Shown here: positions 14,933 to 21,345 of the stretch, in pieces | Position numbering within the stretch: the first letter of the stretch is position 1 | How the letters are laid out: the number at the start of each line of letters is the position of its first letter | Origin: Candidatus Bathyarchaeota archaeon | GTDB taxonomy: Archaea; Thermoproteota; Bathyarchaeia; TCS64 | DNA: 23,259 nt | NCBI GenBank assembly: GCA_014730055.1 | Contig: WJIV01000138.1 | Coordinates: 1-23,259, forward strand | Direction: 5' to 3' | The notes under the pieces: generated by a model | The model's database searches: none | What the model was told of the DNA's origin: nothing | What the model saw: only the letters and a program-made list of their open reading frames with translations | Made by a program: the position numbers and the translations under genes

Positions 14933-15847
14933 TTAAATCACCATTGCGCCCCGATTCGTAGGCTGGGTATGATATATCTTACTAGGGACATCCTTGAACG
15001 CATTCATCATGGCTTTCGCTATTTCCCCTACAGGTTCCCCTACCGCGAATATCGAAGGCCCTCCTCCTGAGATACTGCAACCGTATGCGCCAGCTCTAAG
15101 CGCTGCTTCTTTAACCTCCCAGAAGTGAGGGATCATCGCTGCTCTATGGGGTTCAATAAGTGAGTCGCATATACTCTTTCCAAATAAAACAGGATCATGT
15201 AACGCTACAGCGGCCGTCATGCGTGTAGCGTGACCTATGTTCTTGACTGCATCTGAAAGTTTCACATTTTCAGGAAGTAGTTCCCTTGCTGTACGAGTTT
15301 TATTAGGTATATGGATCTCTGGGACTAATACAACTATACCAATACCAGGTGCATCCATACGTATTACGTCGCACCCCTCACCCACCATCACGAATCCACC
15401 CATAATAGATGCAGCAACGTTATCGGCATGAGGATGACCTGCAACAGCTCCTTCTCCATATGACGCTAGCTTTACTAGCTGCTTAAGAGATAAACCAAGC
15501 TCCATGAGTTCGTTAACAGCGATTGCTGTGGCCGCGGCAGAAGCCCCACTTGAACCAACCCCCGCGCTTGATGGCAAACCTTTTCTTATCTCAACACTGA
15601 AACCATTCTGAAGATCATAATCCCTCATAACTTTTAGGAGGACTGCTCCGGAGCTGTTGATCTCAGGCTTGTTAGGAATATTTTCCGCCCCAATTCCTTT
15701 AATGTCTATTTCGACCACTGGCTCATGTATTTCTGTAAGATAAACAAAGTCTCCTAAGCTGTCTAGAGCTATACCGAATACATCAAAACCAGGGCCAAGG
15801 TTAGCGATAGAACCGGGCGAGTAGACTTTTACTTGTTTTATATTCAC
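14933..15847 (-). CDS. thrB: homoserine kinase (GHMP family)
   Basis: This GHMP kinase phosphorylates homoserine to O-phosphohomoserine, feeding the adjacent threonine synthase. The 304-aa product has motif 1 (NLGPGFDVFGIAL, from about 16), the ATP-loop motif 2 LPSSAGVGSSGAS (91-103), HPHADNVAAS and the C-terminal motif 3 GCSISGGGPSIFA, all intact. The start is GTG 15847, just before the conserved N-terminus. An AGGTGA (15865-15860) lies 12 nt upstream, but only 5 nt upstream of an out-of-frame ATG at 15854. The gene is divergent from nifU. No homoserine dehydrogenase or aspartokinase gene lies in the window. Confidence 0.95.
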   Translation of the reverse strand: MNIKQVKVYSPGSIANLGPGFDVFGIALDSLGDFVYLTEIHEPVVEIDIKGIGAENIPNKPEINSSGAVLLKVMRDYDLQNGFSVEIRKGLPSSAGVGSSGASAAATAIAVNELMELGLSLKQLVKLASYGEGAVAGHPHADNVAASIMGGFVMVGEGCDVIRMDAPGIGIVVLVPEIHIPNKTRTARELLPENVKLSDAVKNIGHATRMTAAVALHDPVLFGKSICDSLIEPHRAAMIPHFWEVKEAALRAGAYGCSISGGGPSIFAVGEPVGEIAKAMMNAFKDVPSKIYHTQPTNRGAMVI

Positions 15848-15854
15848 CAGTCAT
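15801..15854 (-). other. 17-codon mini-ORF overlapping the thrB start
   Basis: ATG 15854 opens a frame of 17 codons (MTGEYKTSKSLLARFYR) ending at TAA 15801-15803. It overlaps the thrB start in another frame and sits at ideal distance (5 nt) from the only SD, AGGTGA 15865-15860. It may be fortuitous, or it may lower or couple thrB initiation. Confidence 0.3.
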
Positions 15855-15987
15855 AATTTTCACCTTGACTCCAGCATTAGGAAGTTTCTAGACTTTTAAG
15901 AATTCTGTTGTATAGACCAAATATTCAACTAAAGTTTACATTATTAGATAATAATCTGTTAACTCAACTCCAGTTTGAATTCTCTCA

Positions 15988-15999
15988 ATATTTAAATAT
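15988..15999 (+). promoter_or_regulatory. palindromic TATA box of the nifU-type gene
   Basis: ATATTTAAATAT is a perfect 12-bp palindrome containing TTTAAATA, close to the archaeal TATA consensus. Its centre is about 28 nt upstream of GTG 16022, implying a leaderless message starting at that GTG. Confidence 0.6.
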
Positions 16000-16021
16000 C
16001 ATCGGATCTTCCCTTCTGAGA

Positions 16022-16252
16022 GTGAAGCTTTTGAAAGAAGAAGTAAAGCAAGCATTGGAAGAGGTAAGACCTCATCTACAAGTCGATGGCGGTGACGTAG
16101 AGCTCGTGGAGATACAAGACGACGGCGTCGTAAAGGTTAGACTCACTGGAGCATGCGCTGGCTGCCCCATGAGTCAAATGACACTAAAATGGGGCGTTGA
16201 GAACTATCTCAAGAAGAAGATACCAGAGGTCAAAGCAGTAGAAGCCGTCTAG
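16022..16252 (+). CDS. NifU C-terminal-domain Fe-S scaffold protein
   Basis: This 76-aa protein consists of a complete NifU-like domain: KEEVKQALEEVRPHLQVDGGDVELVEI followed by the cluster-binding motif in LTGACAGCPMSQMTLK (C45 and C48). Such domains assemble and pass on Fe-S clusters in the cytoplasm. The frame stays open back to 15908, but I choose GTG 16022. It begins the conserved domain and lies about 28 nt after a strong TATA box, and the upstream residues show no conserved character. Its TAG stop overlaps the SD (GGAGGGT) of the following metalloprotein gene, so the two are translated together. No SufBC or IscS genes are nearby. Confidence 0.88.
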   Translation: MKLLKEEVKQALEEVRPHLQVDGGDVELVEIQDDGVVKVRLTGACAGCPMSQMTLKWGVENYLKKKIPEVKAVEAV

Positions 16253-16260
16253 GAGGGTAA

Positions 16261-16731
16261 TTGTTGACCCTTGCCTCCGAGCTGGATAGGGCAAATAGCT
16301 ACGGGGATATTTTTTCCCTCGTCAAGAAAGTCGTGAAACAGATTCTCGGCCTTCACAGGATGGGACTTATGCTTTTCCTAGGAAATCTTCCAATGAAAGT
16401 TGGGGCTTTCCACCCCCTTGGCACTAATGATATTGTTATTAATAGGCGTCTACTTGGGCAGATCAGTTCCCAGAAAAACAAGTCACAGGTTTTCGCTATA
16501 TTGTTACACGAGTATCTTCATACATTAGGTTATACAGATGAGCGGGAGGTAAGGCGTCTTACGTACCGGATTTGTCAGGAAGTCTTTGGTAAGGGTCATG
16601 ATGCAGTACAGGCAGCTCTCTCAGGTCCATGGGCTGATATATCTTTAGAAGACTATGAGGATATAGAATCTGACCTTGAATTAGAGCTAGTCAGAGATTT
16701 CGAGAGAATAGATATAGGTTATATTATTTAG
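16261..16731 (+). CDS. small HExxH metallopeptidase-like protein
   Basis: This 156-aa soluble protein has the zinc motif LLHEYLHTLGYTDE (H83-E84-x-x-H87, with D93/E94 as possible third ligands), typical of minigluzincin-like archaeal proteins. It also contains a buried hydrophobic strand (LMLFLGNLP), a conserved-looking NDIVINRRLL and an acidic C-terminus. No signal peptide or membrane helix is seen, so it is probably cytoplasmic. The start is TTG 16261, placed 4-5 nt after a near-perfect SD (AGGAGGGT, 16251-16258) that overlaps the stop of the NifU-type gene. Substrate unknown; coupling to an Fe-S scaffold is suggestive but proves nothing. Its last 8 bases overlap the convergent response regulator gene. 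Confidence 0.78.
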   Translation: MLTLASELDRANSYGDIFSLVKKVVKQILGLHRMGLMLFLGNLPMKVGAFHPLGTNDIVINRRLLGQISSQKNKSQVFAILLHEYLHTLGYTDEREVRRLTYRICQEVFGKGHDAVQAALSGPWADISLEDYEDIESDLELELVRDFERIDIGYII

Positions 16732-17293
16732 AGCTTTTTTGCTCTTTTTTTAATAGAGCTTTTTTGGTCATGCTGACAAGGTCCTCAGGCGGGATCGGCT
16801 TCATTACAACCTCATTTATTCCCAGCCTCTCGTTGGTCATCTCATCCTTGAAGCTGCTGTAACCTGTGATCATAATTATCTTGAGATCACTGTCAGAATC
16901 ATGGAGCTTTTCCGCTACCTCGTCTCCCAGCATATCGGGGAGGTTGATGTCAAGAATTACTAAGTCGTAATCTTTTCTATTAGCCTTGTATAGCGCTTGG
17001 AGTCCGGTAATGGCTGTGTCTACGTTGAATCCTACGCTCTGGAGAACGAGTTTGAACGTGTTGGCTAGATTCTTATCATCATCAACCACCAGAATATTGT
17101 TGACGCCAGAATCTTCCTCCTGAAGAACACCTCCCTTTTCATACTCAACTAGACTTTTCCTGAGAGCTGGATCACGTTGAATAGTCTCACTCACTACTTC
17201 TAGCCTCTCTACTAGTTCATCGAGTTTTTCTTCATGCTCTCTGAGTATGTTTATCAGAAGGTCGAGGACATCGATCTTTTCTGTGAATGACAT
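16724..17293 (-). CDS. stand-alone response regulator receiver protein
   Basis: This 189-aa protein has an N-terminal coiled-coil segment (about 5-55, IDVLDLLINILREHEEKLDELVERL) and a C-terminal REC domain. The REC domain has the acidic pocket D71-D72-D73, phospho-acceptor D115 (VILDINLPD), T143 (MITGY) and K165 (VMKPIPP). All phosphorylation residues are present. There is no output domain, so it probably acts through its coiled coil or by protein-protein contact. No histidine kinase is encoded nearby. ATG 17293 lacks a good SD. A TATA-like CTTATATTG on the minus strand (about 17334-17342) lies about 45 nt upstream. The 3' end overlaps the convergent gene by 8 bases and contains its terminator. 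Confidence 0.88.
   Translation of the reverse strand: MSFTEKIDVLDLLINILREHEEKLDELVERLEVVSETIQRDPALRKSLVEYEKGGVLQEEDSGVNNILVVDDDKNLANTFKLVLQSVGFNVDTAITGLQALYKANRKDYDLVILDINLPDMLGDEVAEKLHDSDSDLKIIMITGYSSFKDEMTNERLGINEVVMKPIPPEDLVSMTKKALLKKEQKSSK
16730..16751 (+). terminator. hairpin plus U-tract terminator
   Basis: AGAGC, T6, GCTCT followed by a further T-run (T7 counting from 16745) starts at the stop codon of the HExxH gene. It resembles an intrinsic terminator and is built into the coding end of the convergent response regulator, where it encodes KKEQKSS. Confidence 0.5.
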
Positions 17294-17390
17294 CTTATCA
17301 CTATCTAGAGCTCTAAAACCTGATTCTCATTGGCAATATAAGACTCTTTTCGCATTATTTTCTATATTTTAGATCCACAACAATGTGATC

Positions 17391-17407
17391 AAGAAACAAT
17401 GTTTCTT
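17391..17407. repeat. 7-bp dyad in the response regulator / flavin reductase divergent promoter
   Basis: AAGAAAC, AAT, GTTTCTT is a perfect inverted repeat, and AACAATGT occurs twice (17379-17386, 17395-17402). The site lies in the 192-bp gap between the two divergent genes, so it is a candidate shared operator. Confidence 0.4.
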
Positions 17408-17449
17408 TGTGAATTCCTATATCCTAGAAATAATTAACCGGGAAAAGAG

Positions 17450-17456
17450 TTATACA
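17450..17456 (+). promoter_or_regulatory. candidate TATA box of the flavin reductase operon
   Basis: TTATACA is centred about 33 nt upstream of TTG 17486, with no SD before that start. This is consistent with a short-leader or leaderless archaeal promoter. Confidence 0.35.
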
Positions 17457-17485
17457 ATCTGAAACTATCTAACTTATGATCTATT

Positions 17486-18019
17486 TTGAACCGAAAAGAA
17501 GTCGATTTTTTCGAATATGTTGAGGATGTAAATCATTTAATGAGAGACGGCGGATTGTTTCTAGTATCAAAGGGAAAAGAAGGACCAGCCAATGCAATGA
17601 CTATAGGCTGGGGATTTCTAGGTACCATGTGGAGGAAACCAGTCTTTGTTGTTGCCGTGAGATATAGCCGACACACCTTTAAAATCCTGGAGGATTCAGA
17701 TAGCTTCACTGTATGCCTACCTGCTGAAGGACAAGATGCGTGGCTAGAAATATGTGGTACAAAATCCGGTCGCGAGATGAATAAATTCGAAGAACTAGGT
17801 ATGACCGAGAAATACGGCATGAAACTAAAGGCTCCCTTTATTGATGAGTGCCCAGTACACTTTGAATGTGAGATTATCTATAAGGACGAGCTTGAACCCG
17901 GGGAGTTAAAGAAAGAGATTGAGGATGACGTTTATCCGAACAGAGATATGCATATGCTATACTATGGTGAGGTTAAAGCCTGCTATGCTACTGATAACGC
18001 TGATGACGAACTTGCTTAG
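17486..18019 (+). CDS. flavin reductase-like FMN-binding protein
   Basis: This 177-aa split-barrel flavoprotein belongs to the flavin reductase (DIM6/NTAB) family. Signatures are NAMTIGWGFLGTMWRKPVFVVAVRYSRHT (FMN-binding strand-turn region), DSFTVCLP and ECPVHFECEI, ending in MLYYGEVKACY. Such proteins bind FMN and reduce flavin or small electron carriers. The start is TTG 17486, the only upstream start that keeps the conserved N-terminal helix (FFEYVEDVNHL); a TATA-like box is appropriately placed. A flavodoxin gene follows after about 9 nt, so the two probably form an electron-transfer pair transcribed together, with the M20 enzyme downstream. Confidence 0.88.
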   Translation: MNRKEVDFFEYVEDVNHLMRDGGLFLVSKGKEGPANAMTIGWGFLGTMWRKPVFVVAVRYSRHTFKILEDSDSFTVCLPAEGQDAWLEICGTKSGREMNKFEELGMTEKYGMKLKAPFIDECPVHFECEIIYKDELEPGELKKEIEDDVYPNRDMHMLYYGEVKACYATDNADDELA

Positions 18020-18028
18020 TGAGTGGCT

Positions 18029-18502
18029 ATGAAAATACTTATAATATATGATAGCAGAACCGGCAATACGGAGAAGATGGCCTTCATGGTTAAAGAAGGC
18101 GTGGAATCAACCGGTATTGATGTCGATCTAAAAAAGGTTGGCGAGGCCTCAATAGATGAACTGCCTCATATTGAAGGATTGATTATTGGATCGCCAGTCT
18201 ACTATGGGCTTCCTACCGCTGAGATCAAAAAATTCATAGATGAATCAATAAAATACCATGGTAAACTTGATGGTAAGGTCGGGGGAGCCTTCTGCAGCTC
18301 AGGTGGAACACATTCTGGAGCTGAGACAACAATTATCGCTCTTAATGAGGCCTTAATGGTACATGGATTCGTTTTACAGGGTACCTCAGGTAAAAACCAT
18401 TATGGAGCTGCCTCTGTTGGAGCACCGGATGATATAGATCTTGAAGCGTGCCGTAAAATGGGTGAGCGTCTGGGTAATCTAGTTATCAAAATCTTTTCAT
18501 AA
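18029..18502 (+). CDS. flavodoxin / WrbA-like flavoprotein
   Basis: This 157-aa flavodoxin-fold protein has the FMN phosphate loop DSRTGNTEKMA, the second FMN loop GSPVYYGLPTAEIKKFID and the third loop CSSGGTHSGAETT. The combination fits WrbA/FldA-type flavodoxins that carry electrons or reduce quinones in the cytoplasm. I choose ATG 18029 because the family typically starts directly with MKILIIYDSRTGNT. GTG 18023 would add two residues. No strong SD is seen and the gene probably relies on coupling to the flavin reductase gene, which ends 9 nt upstream. The flavin reductase is a natural partner for reducing its FMN. Confidence 0.9.
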   Translation: MKILIIYDSRTGNTEKMAFMVKEGVESTGIDVDLKKVGEASIDELPHIEGLIIGSPVYYGLPTAEIKKFIDESIKYHGKLDGKVGGAFCSSGGTHSGAETTIIALNEALMVHGFVLQGTSGKNHYGAASVGAPDDIDLEACRKMGERLGNLVIKIFS

Positions 18503-18522
18503 TTTTATTTTAATGTTTATTC

Positions 18523-19776
18523 ATGTCAAAGACGTTCAAAGAAAGAACTATGGAAGAGCTGAATGAGAAAGAGGTTATCGAACTCTGCCAGAATTTAGTT
18601 AAGATACCAAGTGACAACCCTCCTGGAGATACTTCTGAACTAGCTTTTTTTATCAAATCCTATATCGAGAATCATGGTGGAGATGTAGAGATTTACGAAC
18701 CTAAGCAAGGTATAATGAACATTGTATCCTCTACAGGTAAAGGTCAACCAAATCTTATTCTAAATGGTCATCTTGACCAATTTCCCTCGGTAGTAGGAGA
18801 GAAATGGACCGTTGACCCCTACGGAGGTGTGATTAAAGATGGATATCTTTACGGAAGAGGAAGCGGAGATATGAAAGGTGGGCTAGCCTCACTAGTTTAC
18901 TGCTATGTTAAGATGCTAAATCACGAACATGAAGGAAAAATAGTTTTTACAGGGACCTCTGATGAGGAAACAGGGGGCAGGTGGGGCGCAAATTGGCTTC
19001 TCAATAATGTAAAAGGTATCCGAGGTGATGCTGTATTGAATGGCGAACCCTCTGGTTTGACAGTTAGGATAGGGGAAAAGAGCAGGGTCCCTATTATATT
19101 GAGGGCTGAGGGGAAGGCAGCTCATGGTAGTTTTACTGGATATGTGGGTGAGAATGCAATATTGAAGCTAATACAAATTCTCCCAGCGATTCATTCACTT
19201 AACGGTTTAGAGCCTAAGCTTAGTCCAGAAGATGAAGAACTAACAAAGAAAGTTATGAGAGGTTACGCTAGACAGTATGGTCACGAATCTAATGAAATGT
19301 ATCAAGTACTCAGAAAAGTAACAGTTAATATCGGAACTATTCGTGGTGGAGCCAAAGATAATATAATTCCGGCTAGCTGTGAATCAGAGGTCGATATAAG
19401 GCTCCCACTTGGGATTACTCCTAAGGAGATCAAAGAGAAATTAGAAGATATTGTCCAAAGTAGAGAACCCACTGTTAGTGTCGAGTATAACCGTCACCCT
19501 GACATTATAACAGGTACGACCCATACGCCAGAGGATCGGAAGATAGTGAAAATCCTATCAAAGAATTCTATTAAACAGACTGGAGAGATACCTGAATTAA
19601 GCTTCACCTCAGGAGGTACTGATTGTAGATTCTGGAGAGAACTAGGTGTACCAGCTGTATCTTATGGTCCTAGGGTCTACGGTATGGGTGGGGTGGATGA
19701 AAGGATAAAAGTTGATGATCTTTGGGTCACAACAAAAGTCCATATGGGAACGATATTAGATTTTATATCACAGTGA
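18523..19776 (+). CDS. M20-family metallopeptidase/deacylase (ArgE/DapE type)
   Basis: This 417-aa M20 enzyme hydrolyses amide bonds, as in acetylornithine or succinyl-diaminopimelate deacylases and M20 aminoacylases; the substrate is unassigned. Zinc ligands visible are H83 (NGHLDQFP, with D85), D116 (GSGDMKGG) and E149, with catalytic E148 (DEETGG), plus E175 (NGEPSG). The dimerisation-domain histidine is H201 (AAHGS). The last conserved zinc histidine of the family, usually a few residues before the C-terminal 'DE', is absent: the segment reads YGPRVYGMGGVDE. ATG 18523 lies 20 nt after the flavodoxin stop without an SD; ATG 18550 is an alternative. It is the third gene of a probable four-gene operon. 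Confidence 0.88.
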   Translation: MSKTFKERTMEELNEKEVIELCQNLVKIPSDNPPGDTSELAFFIKSYIENHGGDVEIYEPKQGIMNIVSSTGKGQPNLILNGHLDQFPSVVGEKWTVDPYGGVIKDGYLYGRGSGDMKGGLASLVYCYVKMLNHEHEGKIVFTGTSDEETGGRWGANWLLNNVKGIRGDAVLNGEPSGLTVRIGEKSRVPIILRAEGKAAHGSFTGYVGENAILKLIQILPAIHSLNGLEPKLSPEDEELTKKVMRGYARQYGHESNEMYQVLRKVTVNIGTIRGGAKDNIIPASCESEVDIRLPLGITPKEIKEKLEDIVQSREPTVSVEYNRHPDIITGTTHTPEDRKIVKILSKNSIKQTGEIPELSFTSGGTDCRFWRELGVPAVSYGPRVYGMGGVDERIKVDDLWVTTKVHMGTILDFISQ

Positions 19777-19810
19777 GATTCTTTAATCACTACCCATAAT
19801 ATGAGGGCAA

Positions 19811-20164
19811 ATGAAGATTAGCTATAAGCCCGTTGAAGAGCTGGTGATCTTGGAGATGGTGGAGTATGGTATTGACGACTTAGCTCAGATGGGTGCTATA
19901 TTTTTGGACATTGGAAGACCTATTATACTGAACTGGTCAGAGGGTGTAGCTTTCCACCACATACCTTTACCATTCAACTCTAAGGAACTTCTCAAAGAAA
20001 GAAAACAGGGAAAAATATACTGGGCTAGCGTTATTTATACATCAATGCCTGACTATATGCCAAGGCTGAAAATTGGGGCAAGGGAGATACCCGTGGTGAG
20101 AACTCCTAATCCTCTTCTCCGTCAGGTCGCCCTCTGGATAAAGAGCCAAATGATGAGAAGTTAG
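19811..20164 (+). CDS. hypothetical protein (117 aa)
   Basis: I do not recognise this protein. It looks soluble and alpha/beta, with no signal peptide or membrane helix. Notable stretches are VILEMVEYGIDDLAQMGAIFLDIGRP, GVAFHHIPLPF (a paired histidine) and YMPRLKIGAREIPVV. The gene is supported by a good SD: GAGGG lies 4-5 nt before ATG 19811. It also follows the M20 gene by 34 nt on the same strand, so it is probably the last gene of that operon. Its last 59 bases overlap the 3' end of the convergent livM gene, an unusually long convergent overlap for this window. Confidence 0.6.
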   Translation: MKISYKPVEELVILEMVEYGIDDLAQMGAIFLDIGRPIILNWSEGVAFHHIPLPFNSKELLKERKQGKIYWASVIYTSMPDYMPRLKIGAREIPVVRTPNPLLRQVALWIKSQMMRS

Positions 20165-21230
20165 AGATCTTATCACTAATAATTTCATTATATCGAATTC
20201 CCTTTATCCTAAGGTTTTTCTCAGGGACAAGTCCGCGAGGCTTTTTTATAAGAAATATTATGAGAAGGGTAGCCAGAATTATATCCTCCAAGTATCCAAT
20301 AAGTCTAATCAGCTTAGTTCCTATAAGTAAAGGACCTAGGTATCTCTTACTTACGGCAAGGGACTTTATAATAGCCACACATACAAGTGTTCCCATATAT
20401 CCTCCTGCATTATTAGCTAAGCCACCTATAGTTATCATCAACCATGGCCAGAAAGTGTAAGCGACCCTATCATACATATTGTGCTGTACAAAGCTGTAAT
20501 AGTAGGTAAGTAGCACACCGCTTATGGCCATTATGCCGCTTCCGAACATCATAACCCCACTTCTTACCTCCGCAACATGCTTTCCCGTACTCTCTAAGGT
20601 TATCTCATTGTCTCTAACAGCTCTCATAAGTCTACCATAAGGGCTGTTCACCATTGTTCTCATGATGAGGTAGCAGAATAGTCCAATGGTTAATATGACA
20701 ATTGCTATGATCGCCATCCTTTCCCCTTTGTACCATATGAAAAAGTTCGGGATAAAGGCTCCTAGGGTTCCACCTGCTATTCCAGTGTTGTTGGCAGCGA
20801 TTAGACCGACAGCCTCGCTGATTATGAGCAGAAATATCATAAGACGAGTAGCCCTGAGCTTTCCACTTAGCACACCGAGTACCCAACCTGTCGCTGAACC
20901 AAGTATAAAGGCAAGGGCCAGGCTGAGAAGAAAGAGGCTGATACTGAGAAGGGGCTTCTGATTGAAGAAAGTGTTCAACATCTTTACATTGCCTGGATTA
21001 TCGTATACCCAGTTCTGCCCGAAGACCAGACCCGCTCTCCTTCCTAAGAACATACAGATACGTATAACAACTGCACTTACAGTGTATGCTCCCACTGCCA
21101 CGCTTACATTACTTGCCATATTTGGTATTCCCGCATTACCGAACTGGAAGTTGAGAGCAGAGCTGATAATGACATAGTGTCCAAAGAATATTGCAGCGTT
21201 TATCAGTATTATCTGTATCTCACTAAGCAT
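20106..21230 (-). CDS. livM: branched-chain amino acid ABC transporter permease LivM
   Basis: This 374-aa polytopic membrane protein of the LivM/LivH permease family has about eight to nine hydrophobic segments (for example 5-25, 95-122, 128-146, 171-190, 225-245, 315-329). It has the ATPase-coupling loop SPYGRLMRAVRDNEI (196-210), GIAGGTLGA (150-158), GGLANNAGGYMGTL (269-282) and PRGLVPE near the C-terminus. It would form half of the channel for leucine/isoleucine/valine or related substrates. No livH, livG, livF or binding-protein gene is present within the window and its neighbours on both sides run on the other strand, so it looks like an orphan here. GGTG 6 nt or so before ATG 21230 is the SD. 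The hydrophilic C-terminal tail overlaps the convergent hypothetical gene. Confidence 0.88.
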   Translation of the reverse strand: MLSEIQIILINAAIFFGHYVIISSALNFQFGNAGIPNMASNVSVAVGAYTVSAVVIRICMFLGRRAGLVFGQNWVYDNPGNVKMLNTFFNQKPLLSISLFLLSLALAFILGSATGWVLGVLSGKLRATRLMIFLLIISEAVGLIAANNTGIAGGTLGAFIPNFFIWYKGERMAIIAIVILTIGLFCYLIMRTMVNSPYGRLMRAVRDNEITLESTGKHVAEVRSGVMMFGSGIMAISGVLLTYYYSFVQHNMYDRVAYTFWPWLMITIGGLANNAGGYMGTLVCVAIIKSLAVSKRYLGPLLIGTKLIRLIGYLEDIILATLLIIFLIKKPRGLVPEKNLRIKGIRYNEIISDKISNFSSFGSLSRGRPDGEED

Positions 21231-21292
21231 CCGTTACACCGATTAGAATACCCCTACCAAGGATCGTTAAGAATCTTTTGAGACTCTTTAGC

Positions 21293-21303
21293 CTATATTT
21301 TTA
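21293..21303 (+). promoter_or_regulatory. TATA box of the ACD beta gene
   Basis: CTATATTTTTA is centred about 48 nt before ATG 21346. A start about 25 nt downstream (near 21324) gives a leader of about 20 nt carrying the SD AGAGGT (21334-21339), 6 nt before the ATG. Confidence 0.5.
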
Positions 21304-21345
21304 AATTATCGGAAGGGCTTAACATGGAAGATTAGAGGTATCCTC

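Noticed and set aside
15908..16021. N-terminal extension of the NifU-type protein (38 residues)
   Set aside because: The TATA box at 15988-15999 lies within it, the extra residues have no NifU character, and GTG 16022 fits a leaderless start.
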